A stretch of DNA of 64,000 nt from JAJFJD01 sp965228695 (GTDB taxonomy: Bacteria; Pseudomonadota; Alphaproteobacteria; UBA8366), in assembly GCA_965228695.1 (NCBI GenBank), contig CBDDIB010000002.1, forward strand, positions 248,001 through 312,000, given 5' to 3'. The notes beneath the pieces are model-generated. The model was given only the letters and a program-made list of their open reading frames with translations, did not search any database and was not told where the DNA came from. Made by a program: the position numbers and the translations under genes. Each line of letters begins with the position of its first letter. The first letter of the stretch is position 1. Below, one piece after another: positions 17,663 through 26,117 of the stretch.

Positions 17663-17708
17663 CTCGGCTCTGACTCCGCAGGACCACGGTCCGCGGAACA
17701 GAGCCGAG
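17663..17708 (+). promoter_or_regulatory. 46-nt near-perfect hairpin in the leader of the PBP gene
   Basis: The arms CTCGGCTCTG (17663-17672) and CAGAGCCGAG (17699-17708) are exact complements. Inside them TCCGC (17675-17679) pairs with GCGGA (17693-17697) and GGACC (17681-17685) with GGTCC (17688-17692), leaving only single-base bulges and a 2-base tip. About 20 base pairs stack in 46 bases. No U-tract follows on either strand, so it is not a standard intrinsic terminator. It ends 9 bases before the GGAGGG ribosome-binding site at 17717 of the following gene. Confidence 0.65.
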
Positions 17709-17733
17709 ACCATGTGTGGAGGGTCGTTGGCCA

Positions 17734-19737
17734 ATGAATTGGTTGAGCAAGCAGCGCCGCGGGTTGGCGCTTTCCTTTAGCCGCGCGCGGCTCCGGAACA
17801 AACGCAGGACGCAACGCCTGAAGCCCGGCGCGTCGCGGTGGGCCCGCCGGTTACGGTTCGCGGTCTTCAGCCTGCTCGTCCTCGCCGTCGCCGGGTTCTC
17901 AACCCTCGCGTATTTCGCCTATACCCTTCCGATATCCGACGATTTCGGCGCGAAGGACTCGCAAGCCTCGATCACCCTGTTGTCGCGGGACGACGAGATT
18001 TTCGCCATGCGCGGCTACTTCGACGCCGAAATCCTGTCGCTGGACGACATTCCGCGCCACCTGGTTCAGGCCGTGCTCGCGATCGAGGACCGGCGTTTCT
18101 ACCGCCATTTCGGGATCGACCCGATCGGCATGGGGCGCGCCGCCGTGGTCAACCTGCTGGCCGGCGAGGTCCGGCAGGGCGGCAGCACGATCACCCAGCA
18201 GCTTGCGAAAATGATGTTCCTGTCGCGGGAACGCACATTCAAACGCAAGATCCAAGAGGTCATCCTGGCGCTCTGGCTCGAGAACAGCCTGAGCAAGGAT
18301 CAGATCCTCGTCCGCTACCTCAACAAGGTCTATCTCGGCGCCGGCGCCTACGGTATCGACGGCGCCGCCCAGCGGTATTTCAACAAATCGGCGCGCGGCC
18401 TGACCCTCGCCGAATCCGCGATGTTGGCCGGCCTGATCCGGGCGCCGTCCCATCTCGCGCCGACCCGGAATTTGGAGGCAGCCCGGACGCGGGCGCGGCT
18501 GGTCCTCAAATCGATGGTCGAGGCCGATTTCATCGACAATCCGGCGGCCGACGCGGCACGGGTCCGCGATGTCACGCTCGCCGTGAACCCCAACACGCAG
18601 ATCACCAAGGGCAGCCAGTACTTCGCGGACTGGATCGCCGCCGAAACCCGGGCAGTCCTGGGGCCGTTCTCGGCAGACCTGACCGTCGAAACCACCATGC
18701 ATCTGGGTCTGCAGAAACTGGCCGAAGCAACGCTTCGCCACTGGCTCGAGGCCGAAGGGCCGAATCGAAACGTGACACAGGGCGGCATGATCGTGCTGTC
18801 GCACGACGGCGAGGTGCTCGCCATGGTCGGCGGCAAGGACTACGGGACCAGCCAATTCAACCGGGCGACCCAGGCGCGGCGGCAACCCGGCTCGCTGTTC
18901 AAACTGTTCGTCTATCTCGCCGCCTTCGACGCGGGTCTGACGCCGGACACGGTGATGACCGACCAGGCCCTACAGGTGGACAACTGGACCCCGCAGAATT
19001 ACGGCGGGGAATACCGGGGCGAGGTTACGCTCCGCACCGCTTTCGCCGATTCGATCAATTCGGTGGCCGTGCAGTTGACGGAAAAGGTCGGCCGCGGCCG
19101 CGTCATCGGCGTGGCGCGCAGCCTGGGCATCCGGTCGTCGTTGAAGGCGCATCCGAGCCTGGCGCTGGGCACGTCCGAAGTCACGCTGATGGAGATGACG
19201 GCAGCCTATGCCGCGATGGCGGCCGACGTGAAGAAAATCTCACCCTTCGGCGTGCGGGCAATCCGCGGCACCGGCCGGCAACTCTATAAGCACCGGGTCA
19301 CGAAAACCCCACGGTCGCAGGCGACGCTGCCGTGGAAGCGGGACGAGATGATCGACCTCCTGGTCAACACCGTGGACCACGGCACCGGCAAGGCGGCGCG
19401 GCTGTCGGCGCCGGTCGCCGGCAAGACCGGCACGACGCAGGATTACCGCGATGCCTGGTTCATTGGCTTCACCGCCGACATCATCGTCGGCATCTGGCTC
19501 GGCAATGACGACAACGCGCCGATGGAGCGGGTTTCCGGCGGCGACCTTCCGGCGAAGATTTGGCGCGACTACATCACTTCGGCCTACCGCCTGGACGGCG
19601 CCACGCCGAAGCGGCAGGAACTTCTGGCGGGCATCCCGCCGGTCCCCGAGCCCGACATATCGCGCATCGGCACCCCGGACTCGGACCAGGCCGCCGTCAG
19701 CGGAATTCGAAAATGGCTGCGGTCCTTCATCGATTGA
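17734..19737 (+). CDS. PBP1A-family bifunctional peptidoglycan synthase
   Basis: The 667-residue protein has a basic cytoplasmic tail, one membrane anchor (about residues 40-63) and two periplasmic domains. The glycosyltransferase (GT51) domain shows EDRRFYRHFGID and GGSTITQQLAKM. The transpeptidase domain has SLFK (SxxK nucleophile), SINS (SxN) and GKTGTT (KTG). It polymerises and cross-links glycan strands from lipid II. It is shorter than E. coli PBP1a (850) and lacks the large insert, close to other mini-PBP1A proteins. The ATG at 17734 is preferred over the in-frame GTG at 17716 because GGAGGG lies about 11 bases upstream of it. Confidence 0.92.
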   Translation: MNWLSKQRRGLALSFSRARLRNKRRTQRLKPGASRWARRLRFAVFSLLVLAVAGFSTLAYFAYTLPISDDFGAKDSQASITLLSRDDEIFAMRGYFDAEILSLDDIPRHLVQAVLAIEDRRFYRHFGIDPIGMGRAAVVNLLAGEVRQGGSTITQQLAKMMFLSRERTFKRKIQEVILALWLENSLSKDQILVRYLNKVYLGAGAYGIDGAAQRYFNKSARGLTLAESAMLAGLIRAPSHLAPTRNLEAARTRARLVLKSMVEADFIDNPAADAARVRDVTLAVNPNTQITKGSQYFADWIAAETRAVLGPFSADLTVETTMHLGLQKLAEATLRHWLEAEGPNRNVTQGGMIVLSHDGEVLAMVGGKDYGTSQFNRATQARRQPGSLFKLFVYLAAFDAGLTPDTVMTDQALQVDNWTPQNYGGEYRGEVTLRTAFADSINSVAVQLTEKVGRGRVIGVARSLGIRSSLKAHPSLALGTSEVTLMEMTAAYAAMAADVKKISPFGVRAIRGTGRQLYKHRVTKTPRSQATLPWKRDEMIDLLVNTVDHGTGKAARLSAPVAGKTGTTQDYRDAWFIGFTADIIVGIWLGNDDNAPMERVSGGDLPAKIWRDYITSAYRLDGATPKRQELLAGIPPVPEPDISRIGTPDSDQAAVSGIRKWLRSFID

Positions 19738-19759
19738 GCGTTTGGAATTCCACTCGCTT

Positions 19760-20347
19760 CTATTCCGAATTCGGTGTCTGGTCGCCGAAGGAAGAGCCCG
19801 GCTCCTGCAGGAACGCCTCTTCCTCGGGCGTCGACTCCCGGCCAAGGATGGCGTTGCGGTGGGGAAAACGCCCGAACCGCTCGATGATGACGCGATGCTG
19901 AATGGCGTAGTCGAGCGACTCCGTATCGCCGAGCGCTTCATACAGGGCGACCGACCGGTCTTGATCCTCCTGCCGTTCGCTATGCTCGAACGGCAAGTAG
20001 ACGAAGCTGCGCTCGATGTCGGTCAGCGCCTGATCCAAGCCCCGCGCCACCGTCGCATCGGCGATGGACAGCGCCTTGGGATCGGCCGCGAAGGCGCGCG
20101 CCGTGCCGCGAAACATGTTCCTCGGAAACTGGTCGAGAAGGATGATCAACGCCAGCGCGCCGATGGGCCGTTCCGCCATCCCGTCGAGTTCGCCGCGCGC
20201 CGCCGCCTCGAAATCGTCCAGAAACAGCGTGCGGATTTCCGCATCGAACGCGTCGTCCGCCTTGAACCAAGCCTCGCGTTTCCGGCCGTGCTCCGGCGAT
20301 CCCGGCGCCCCGAACCAGAATTCGTGAATGCGGCGTTCCAGTTCCAT
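19760..20347 (-). CDS. DUF924 family protein
   Basis: The frame from ATG 20347 encodes 195 residues behind a strong GGGAGG site; an in-frame extension upstream has no support. The start contains the HEFWFG motif, followed by LILLDQFPRNMFRGT near the middle and YLPFEHSE, all hallmarks of DUF924. The family has a tetratricopeptide-like helical fold and no assigned function. It is cytoplasmic, with no signal peptide or membrane segment. It is convergent with the PBP gene, with only 22 bases between the stops. Confidence 0.88.
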   Translation of the reverse strand: MELERRIHEFWFGAPGSPEHGRKREAWFKADDAFDAEIRTLFLDDFEAAARGELDGMAERPIGALALIILLDQFPRNMFRGTARAFAADPKALSIADATVARGLDQALTDIERSFVYLPFEHSERQEDQDRSVALYEALGDTESLDYAIQHRVIIERFGRFPHRNAILGRESTPEEEAFLQEPGSSFGDQTPNSE

Positions 20348-20473
20348 TCTCAGCCTCCCGATAATTCCCCAATCCAGGGTCGACTCCGCGGAAAAGCTCC
20401 ACCATGATGGCCCCGCCGCGAATGACACACCCTCCGCGCCGCCGCGGGATCGCATTACGGATTTGGCGTATCG

Positions 20474-20530
20474 CTTGCCATAAGGCAAGTACGATATGGC
20501 AAGTGCGATAAGGCAACCCTCGCACTTGCC
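20474..20530. repeat. Tandem 14-bp repeats and inverted repeats before the DUF302 gene
   Basis: Two direct copies of GGCAAGTRCGATAW lie head to tail at 20484-20497 and 20498-20511, followed by a partial copy (GGCAA, 20512-20516). The second copy is also the left arm of a perfect 11-bp inverted repeat, GGCAAGTGCGA (20498-20508) with TCGCACTTGCC (20520-20530). Upstream, CTTGCC (20474-20479) pairs with GGCAAG (20484-20489). The cluster ends about 50 bases before the DUF302 start at 20580 and could be an operator or a mutually exclusive pair of RNA hairpins. No family of repeats is recognised. Confidence 0.6.
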
Positions 20531-20579
20531 GGCGCGGATAAATTTTGGACAGAGACGTTCCATAATGGAGAGTAAATTA

Positions 20580-21053
20580 ATGACCAAGCGATCGATCCTG
20601 ACTCTCGTTCTCAGCCTCGGCGTTGTTTTGGCGGCATCCTACGGCACGTCGGCCGTGGCGGGTGACGCCGGAATCATTCGCGTCGCCAGCGCCAACAGCG
20701 TCAAGGCGACAGCCGACAAGATGGCGAAAATCCTGAAGAAGAACGGCGCCACCGTCTTTGCCCGCATCAACCATGCTGCCGGCGCCAAAAAGGTCGGCAA
20801 GAAGCTGCGCCCAACCGTTCTGCTGGTTTTCGGCAATCCGAAGCTCGGCACGCCGTTAATGATGAAGAATCAGCAGATGGGCCTCGATCTGCCGTTGAAG
20901 GCCCTGATCTACAAGGCGGAAGACGGCAAGACCTACATCGCCTACAACGACCCCGCCTATCTGTCGAAGCGCCATGGCGTCAACAAGCCCGAAAAGGTGT
21001 TCAAGAAGATGGCCGGCGTGCTGAAGAACGTCACCGCCGCGGCAGGGAAATAG
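20580..21053 (+). CDS. Secreted DUF302-domain protein
   Basis: The frame from ATG 20580 gives 157 residues with a signal peptide (hydrophobic residues about 5-20, cleavage near AVAG). A DUF302 domain follows: a SVKATADKM-type helix, an IKH-like segment (ARINHAAGA) and the LLVFGNPKLGTPLM strand with the NP motif. It is followed by LPLKALIYK and YNDPAYL. The family is often found near sulfur-redox or stress genes, but its function is not settled. A GGAGA site lies about 9 bases upstream. The repeat cluster in front may regulate it. Confidence 0.88.
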   Translation: MTKRSILTLVLSLGVVLAASYGTSAVAGDAGIIRVASANSVKATADKMAKILKKNGATVFARINHAAGAKKVGKKLRPTVLLVFGNPKLGTPLMMKNQQMGLDLPLKALIYKAEDGKTYIAYNDPAYLSKRHGVNKPEKVFKKMAGVLKNVTAAAGK

Positions 21054-21073
21054 CAGGCCTTTTGTCGAAGCGC

Positions 21074-21101
21074 TTGAACGACGCGGCGGCAAGGCTATAC
21101 T
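21074..21101 (+). promoter_or_regulatory. Sigma-70-type promoter of the thi operon
   Basis: TTGAAC at 21074-21079 and TATACT at 21096-21101 are separated by 16 bases, a near-consensus housekeeping promoter. It lies directly ahead of the TPP aptamer, so a transcript starting around 21108 would carry the whole riboswitch. Confidence 0.6.
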
Positions 21102-21118
21102 CTTGACTATAATCATTT

Positions 21119-21193
21119 GGCTGGGGTGCCGGCAGTCGCCGGCTGAGAACACACCCACTGAACCTGATCTGGATCATGCCAGCGAAGGGAGCC
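21119..21193 (+). ncRNA. TPP riboswitch (THI box)
   Basis: The element has the conserved THI-box parts in order: GGGGTGCC at 21123-21130, CTGAGA at 21143-21148, and the segment ending CTGATCTGGATCATGCC at 21164-21180, then CAGCGAAGGGA. A closing stem P1 can form between GGCT (21119-21122) and AGCC (21190-21193). It senses thiamine pyrophosphate and represses downstream genes. The ribosome-binding sequence AAGGGAG (21185-21191) is inside the aptamer's 3' side and 6 bases before the TTG start of thiO, so control by direct masking of the ribosome site is likely. Confidence 0.95.
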
Positions 21194-21197
21194 GTCC

Positions 21198-22421
21198 TTG
21201 CAGACAGCCCGAAGCAGCAGAAGCAGCAACAGCCCGACACCCCGCATCGCCATCATCGGCGCCGGCGTGTGCGGTCTTGGCATTGGATGGCGTCTCGCGG
21301 CCGCGGGATGCCACGTGGATGTCTTCGACCGGGACGAACCGGGGCAAGCCGCCAGCTGGGCGGCGGCCGGCATGCTGGCCGCGCGGGCCGAAGTGGAACC
21401 CGGCGAGGAAACGCTTCTCGGCCTGAACTTGAAGGCGCAGGAAATCTGGCCCGGCTTCGCTGCCGAGCTGGAAGCGGCCAGCGGCATGTCCGTCGATTAC
21501 CGGGACGAGGGCACGATGATCGTGGCCCTGACGCGGGATGACGCCGAAGCCCTACGGTTCACCTTCGACCTGCAGAAACGGCTCGATTTGGACGTGGAGT
21601 GGCTGTCGGGTATCGAGGCGCGGCGGCGCGAACAATTCCTGTCGCCGAACGTGACGGCAGGGATCTTCAGCCCGAGCGACCACCAAGTCGACAATCGCAA
21701 GCTCGTCGCCGCGCTGCAGCGCGCGTTCGAGACCGCCGGCGGAACGGTCCATGCGCGGACGGCGATCAAGACCATCGACATCGCGCAGGACTCGGTGCGC
21801 GGCGTGGTCGCGGCGGCCGACGGCGCGGCCGACATCCATCATGCAGCCGATATCGTCGTCTTGGCCGCCGGTGCAAGGTCGCGCGATATCGAGGGATTGC
21901 CCGCCGATTTGCGGCCACCCGTCCGCCCGGTGAAGGGACAACTGCTGTCGCTGCAGATGGACGCGAACGCCCCGCTGCTGCGTCATGTGGTGTGGGCGCC
22001 GGGCGTGTATCTGGTACCGCGAAACGACGGCACGCTGATCATCGGCGCCACGGTCGAGGAGAAAGGGTTCGACAGCGATCTCACCGCCGGCGGCGTGCTG
22101 GACCTGCTGCGCGACACTTGGGAAGCACTGCCCGGCATCACCGAACTGTCCATCGATGAATTGTGGGTCGGCCATCGCCCGACAAGCCGGGACGACGCGC
22201 CCATCCTGGGCCCGACCGCCGTGGACGGATTGGTCATGGCGACCGGTCACCACCGCAACGGCATCCTCCTGACCCCGATTACCGCGAATGCCGTCAGCCG
22301 GTATATTCTCGAGGACATCGTCGATCCGGCGATAGAACCCTTCACGCTGGAACGGTTCGCCAAGCGCCGCCGTAAACGCGCGCGGCCGGGTCCGAACGAG
22401 ACACTCGGGGTGGTATCATGA
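21198..22421 (+). CDS. thiO: Glycine oxidase ThiO
   Basis: The 407-residue FAD enzyme oxidises glycine to iminoglycine (dehydroglycine) for thiazole synthesis. The dinucleotide-binding motif GAGVCGLGIGWRLA starts near residue 21, and the DAO-family C-terminal GHRPTSRD and TGHHRNGILLTP segments contact FAD and substrate. No ATG is available near the N-terminus; a TTG at 21198, 6 bases after AAGGGAG, is the best start. It is the first gene of a four-gene thiazole operon under the TPP riboswitch. Use of ThiO rather than ThiH implies an aerobic route to the glycine-derived imine. Confidence 0.92.
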   Translation: MQTARSSRSSNSPTPRIAIIGAGVCGLGIGWRLAAAGCHVDVFDRDEPGQAASWAAAGMLAARAEVEPGEETLLGLNLKAQEIWPGFAAELEAASGMSVDYRDEGTMIVALTRDDAEALRFTFDLQKRLDLDVEWLSGIEARRREQFLSPNVTAGIFSPSDHQVDNRKLVAALQRAFETAGGTVHARTAIKTIDIAQDSVRGVVAAADGAADIHHAADIVVLAAGARSRDIEGLPADLRPPVRPVKGQLLSLQMDANAPLLRHVVWAPGVYLVPRNDGTLIIGATVEEKGFDSDLTAGGVLDLLRDTWEALPGITELSIDELWVGHRPTSRDDAPILGPTAVDGLVMATGHHRNGILLTPITANAVSRYILEDIVDPAIEPFTLERFAKRRRKRARPGPNETLGVVS

Positions 22422-22624
22422 GCACTGTCCGCGTCAACGGCGAGGATCGCGACGTGAACGCGGCAACCGTCTTCGACCTGCTGCTGGCGGAAGACGTCGA
22501 CCCCAAGGCCCGTTTCGTGGCCGTCGCCATCAACGGCGTCGTGGTGCCGCGCGGCCAATGGGAGCGCGCACCCGTCAAGGACGGTGACGAAATCGAGATC
22601 GTAACCCCGGCGCCGGGCGGTTGA
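22418..22624 (+). CDS. thiS: Sulfur carrier protein ThiS
   Basis: The 68-residue protein has the ubiquitin-like fold of ThiS and ends in the required Gly-Gly that is adenylated and then thiocarboxylated. The start overlaps the thiO stop (ATGA), so its translation is coupled. It hands sulfur to ThiG for thiazole ring formation. Confidence 0.93.
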   Translation: MSTVRVNGEDRDVNAATVFDLLLAEDVDPKARFVAVAINGVVVPRGQWERAPVKDGDEIEIVTPAPGG

Positions 22625-22658
22625 CCGCCTTCCGCCGGACGAGGAGTCATGGAACGCC

Positions 22659-23441
22659 ATGTATAGCCCACTGGAAGATCCGCTCACGATTGCCGACAAG
22701 ACGTTTACGTCCCGTTTCCTGATCGGCAGTTCGCCCTTTCCGAACAACCAGGTGATGCTGGAGTCGATCGAGGCGAGCGGCGCGCAAATCGTCACCGTCG
22801 CGATCCGGCGAATCGACCTGTCGGCCGGCGGCGAAACGGTGCTCGACCTGCTTGAGGGCGACTATCATATCCTGCCCAACACCGCCGGCTGCTACACCGC
22901 CAAGGACGCCGTTCTGACGGCCCAGCTCGCGCGCGAAGCGATCGAGACCAACTGGATCAAGCTCGAGGTCATCGGCGACCGCGAAACGCTGTATCCCGAT
23001 GTGGAGCATCTGTTGACCGCCGCGGACGAATTGGTGCGCGACGGTTTCATCGTGATGCCCTATTGCACCGACGACCCGATCACCTGCCGCAAGCTGGTCG
23101 ACCTGGGATGCGCCGCCGTGATGCCGCTGGGCGCGCCGATCGGATCGGGCATGGGCATCCTGAACCCCTACAACATCGAGATCATCCGCGCCGAAAACGA
23201 CGTGCCGGTGATTGTCGATGCCGGCATCGGCACCGCATCCGATGCCGCCTTGGCGATGGAGTTGGGATGCGACGGGGTGTTGCTGGCCTCCGCCGTATCG
23301 CGGGCGCATGACCCGGTCCGGATGGCGACGGCCATGCGGCACGGCATCGAGGGGGGACGACACGCCTTCCTCGCAGGCCGGATTCCGCGTAAGCACCATG
23401 CCGAGGCATCCAGCCCGAAGAGCGGCATCGTCGGCACTTGA
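22659..23441 (+). CDS. thiG: Thiazole synthase ThiG
   Basis: The 260-residue TIM-barrel protein contains the conserved WIKLEVIGD segment with Lys101, the position of the Schiff-base lysine that binds deoxyxylulose 5-phosphate. It also has the phosphate-binding PLGAPIGSGMGI and DAGIGTASDAA loops. It builds the thiazole phosphate from DXP, iminoglycine and ThiS thiocarboxylate. The ATG at 22659 follows GAGGAG; an ATG slightly upstream runs into a stop within a few codons. The TGA overlaps a TTG start for the next gene. Confidence 0.95.
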   Translation: MYSPLEDPLTIADKTFTSRFLIGSSPFPNNQVMLESIEASGAQIVTVAIRRIDLSAGGETVLDLLEGDYHILPNTAGCYTAKDAVLTAQLAREAIETNWIKLEVIGDRETLYPDVEHLLTAADELVRDGFIVMPYCTDDPITCRKLVDLGCAAVMPLGAPIGSGMGILNPYNIEIIRAENDVPVIVDAGIGTASDAALAMELGCDGVLLASAVSRAHDPVRMATAMRHGIEGGRHAFLAGRIPRKHHAEASSPKSGIVGT

Positions 23442-24076
23442 CCCTTCCGGCGCCGCCGATCCTGATCATCACCGACCGCCGCATGGCGCAGCAACCGCTC
23501 ATCGACGTCGTCACGGCGGCCCTGCGCGGCGGCGCGCGGTGGTTCCTGCTGCGCGAACCGGATTTGGAGACCGACGAACGAATGTCGCTTGCAGAGGCGC
23601 TGGCAACGCTCTGTTCGCCTTATGACGCGCGCTTGTCGATCAGCGCCGACCTCACGGTTGCGGCCGAACGGCCGGCCGGCGGCATTCATCTTCCCCAACG
23701 GATGGCTCAACCGGAAACCGTTGCCGAAGCGCGCAACAAGCTCGGGTCCGATGCCCTGATCGGCGTTTCCGCACATTCCCAAGCCGAAACGGCGGCGGCG
23801 CAACGTGCAGGGGCAGACTACGTAACCTTGAGCCCGATCTTCCTGACCGACAGCAAGCCGGGATACGGCCCGGCCCTCGGTCCCGATGGGTTCCGCGCCA
23901 TAACTGCCGGTTCGGATATCCCAGCGCTGGCGCTCGGCGGGATCGGCCCGGAAACCATCGCCCATGCGCGGGCGGCGGGCGCCGCCGGCGTCGCGGTCAT
24001 GGGCGGGGTCATGCGGGCCGACGACCCCGAAGCGGAGACCCTGCGCCTCATCGCGGCCTGGGACAAAGCCATCTGA
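23438..24076 (+). CDS. thiE: ThiE/TenI-family protein, residues favour a TenI-like thiazole tautomerase
   Basis: The 212-residue protein is a ThiE/TenI-type TIM barrel, starting at TTG 23438 in overlap with the thiG stop. Automatic annotation would call it thiamine-phosphate synthase. Several ThiE catalytic positions differ, however: the usual REK reads REP, the NDR/NDD segment reads SAD, and the lysine-rich PT-x-TK loop reads LTDSKPG. The HLPQ and GVAVMGGV segments resemble TenI, which aromatises the ThiG product and sits next to thiG in other operons. The symbol thiE is therefore provisional. Confidence 0.75.
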   Translation: MTLPAPPILIITDRRMAQQPLIDVVTAALRGGARWFLLREPDLETDERMSLAEALATLCSPYDARLSISADLTVAAERPAGGIHLPQRMAQPETVAEARNKLGSDALIGVSAHSQAETAAAQRAGADYVTLSPIFLTDSKPGYGPALGPDGFRAITAGSDIPALALGGIGPETIAHARAAGAAGVAVMGGVMRADDPEAETLRLIAAWDKAI

Positions 24077-24184
24077 CGCGCCGCCGCGCGCCAATTTCTT
24101 GCCGCGCCCGAGCCGGGCCTGTAAGAATAATATTCCGGCTGCTCAAGCCCTTAACCCATCATCCGCCGCAGGGAAAACCGTCTC

Positions 24185-25564
24185 ATGCTCGATTGTTTCG
24201 CCAGCAAAGCCAATGCCCGGACCGTTGAAATCACCGCGGTCGAGGCAAAGACTTTCAACGCCTGGGTCAAGAAACAGCCGAAGCGGCAGGCGGAATGGAT
24301 TTCCGCGAGCGGGTATGCCGCGGAACCCGGCAGCGTCCTGCTTGTGCCAGGCGGACGAAAGAACGAAAGAACGATCCAGAGCGCCTTGGTCGGTGTGGAG
24401 GATGACCGGGACATTTGGTCCTGGGCCTCCGCCGCCAACGCCCTTCCCAAGGGCCGCTACGCGTTCGACGGCGATGGCGACACCGCCGCCCGCGCGGCAC
24501 TCGGCTGGGCCCTGGGATGTTATCGCTACACGCGCTACAAGAAATCGGACGACGATCTGCCGCAGTTCGTGCTGAACAAGGCCATGCGCGCCGGCCACGC
24601 CGATGAAACCGCCTCGAGCATCTACATGGTGCGCGATCTCATCAACACGCCGGCGTCGGACATGGGGCCGGGCGAGTTGGCGACCGCGGCGCAGACCCTG
24701 GCGCGCGAGTTCAAGGGACGCTGCAAACTGACCATCGGGGACGACCTGCTGCGCGAAAACTACCCCATGATCCATGCGGTGGGCCGGGCGTCGAGCCGGC
24801 CGCCACGGCTGATCGACCTGACCTGGGGCAAGGCGCGCGATCCGAAGGTCACCCTGGTCGGCAAGGGCGTGTGCTTCGACACCGGCGGGCTCGACATCAA
24901 GGGCGCGTCGGGCATGATGCTGATGAAGAAGGACATGGGGGGTGCGGCCAACGCGCTTGGGCTCGCCCGCATGATTATGACGAACAATCTGCCGGTGCGG
25001 CTGCGCGTCCTGATCCCGGCGGTGGAAAACAGCATTTCCGGCGACGCGTTCCGGCCGCTCGACGTCCTCCCGACGCGTGACGGCATGACCGTCGAAATCG
25101 GCAATACGGATGCGGAAGGGCGTTTGATCCTGGCCGACGCCTTGACGGAGGCAATTTCGGATAAACCCGAATTACTGCTCGATTTTGCGACGTTGACGGG
25201 CGCCGCCCGCGTCGCCCTCGGACCGTCCTTGCCGGCGATGTTCTGCAATGACGACGCGCTCGCCAATGATTTCTGTTCCGCCGGCGACGAGGTCGCCGAC
25301 CCGGTGTGGCGGATGCCATTGTGGCGTCCCTATCGCAAATACCTCGACAGCACGGTCGCCGACATCAACAACGCGGGGTCCATTCCGCAGGGCGGCGCCA
25401 TCACCGCAGCGATCTTCCTGCACGATTTCGTCGGCGACGACGTGCCCTGGGCGCATTTCGACATTTACGGATGGAACGCGTCGAGCACGCCGGGCAAGCC
25501 CAAGGGTGGTGACGCAATGGCGATTCGCGCCGCCTTCGCACTGATAGAACGAAAATTTCTATAA
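24185..25564 (+). CDS. M17 leucyl aminopeptidase family protein
   Basis: The 459-residue protein has an N-terminal variable domain (about 1-170) and an M17 catalytic domain. The signature NTDAEGRL is intact, and the metal/catalytic segments VGKGVCFDTGG and KKDMGGAA carry the expected Lys, Asp and Gly residues. It should be a cytoplasmic di-metal exopeptidase releasing N-terminal residues from peptides. It is somewhat shorter than PepA (about 500), as in the PepB-like alphaproteobacterial members. An AGGGAA site precedes the ATG at 24185. Confidence 0.92.
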   Translation: MLDCFASKANARTVEITAVEAKTFNAWVKKQPKRQAEWISASGYAAEPGSVLLVPGGRKNERTIQSALVGVEDDRDIWSWASAANALPKGRYAFDGDGDTAARAALGWALGCYRYTRYKKSDDDLPQFVLNKAMRAGHADETASSIYMVRDLINTPASDMGPGELATAAQTLAREFKGRCKLTIGDDLLRENYPMIHAVGRASSRPPRLIDLTWGKARDPKVTLVGKGVCFDTGGLDIKGASGMMLMKKDMGGAANALGLARMIMTNNLPVRLRVLIPAVENSISGDAFRPLDVLPTRDGMTVEIGNTDAEGRLILADALTEAISDKPELLLDFATLTGAARVALGPSLPAMFCNDDALANDFCSAGDEVADPVWRMPLWRPYRKYLDSTVADINNAGSIPQGGAITAAIFLHDFVGDDVPWAHFDIYGWNASSTPGKPKGGDAMAIRAAFALIERKFL

Positions 25565-25674
25565 GCTGATACGGCAAAACCTATCACCATTCCCGGTTGA
25601 CATCTTGTTCTCTTATTTCCTGTGCAGTAGTGTCGTGCCTAATAGCCAAAACGACGCATAGGTAACCTCTGGTT

Positions 25675-26043
25675 ATGTCTTTGAAGTTGAGCGCCGGCCA
25701 GGCTCTCGTGCTCTGGCACGGCATAACCGTTGATATTCTTCGGATGCAAGGCCCCGATTTGTCCACCCGGCAAATCGCCGTCCTCCTGACGGTTTATCTC
25801 GAAGACCGCCCGCACACGGTTCGCGAACTCGCGTCGGGATTGAATATTTCGAAGCCTGCCATTACACGCGCGCTCGACCGGTTGTGCGGCGACGGACTCT
25901 TGCGACGCAAGACAGATGACAAAGACCGCCGATCCGTGTTGATTCAACGGACTGTCAAAGGGTCGGTATTCCTGCGTGAGATCGGAGACGCCATTCAACG
26001 AACGGCGGATTCCAACCCCGACATTTCGGTCCCGCCGAATTAG
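25675..26043 (+). CDS. MarR-family transcriptional regulator
   Basis: The 122-residue protein has a winged helix-turn-helix: the recognition region runs from TVRELASGLNISKPAITRALDRL (split about residues 50-72) to the wing containing DDKDRRSV, a typical MarR DxRxxxV motif. It is shorter than most MarR proteins (140-160), mainly at the dimerisation ends. It precedes the dehydratase gene on the same strand by 74 bases and is the natural candidate regulator of that cluster. Confidence 0.88.
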   Translation: MSLKLSAGQALVLWHGITVDILRMQGPDLSTRQIAVLLTVYLEDRPHTVRELASGLNISKPAITRALDRLCGDGLLRRKTDDKDRRSVLIQRTVKGSVFLREIGDAIQRTADSNPDISVPPN

Positions 26044-26117
26044 GGCGGCAGAATCCGGCCCACCGACCGGCACGCCCTCGCAGGTTATCCGGTCGCTAAC
26101 AAGGTGAGGCCACCCGC

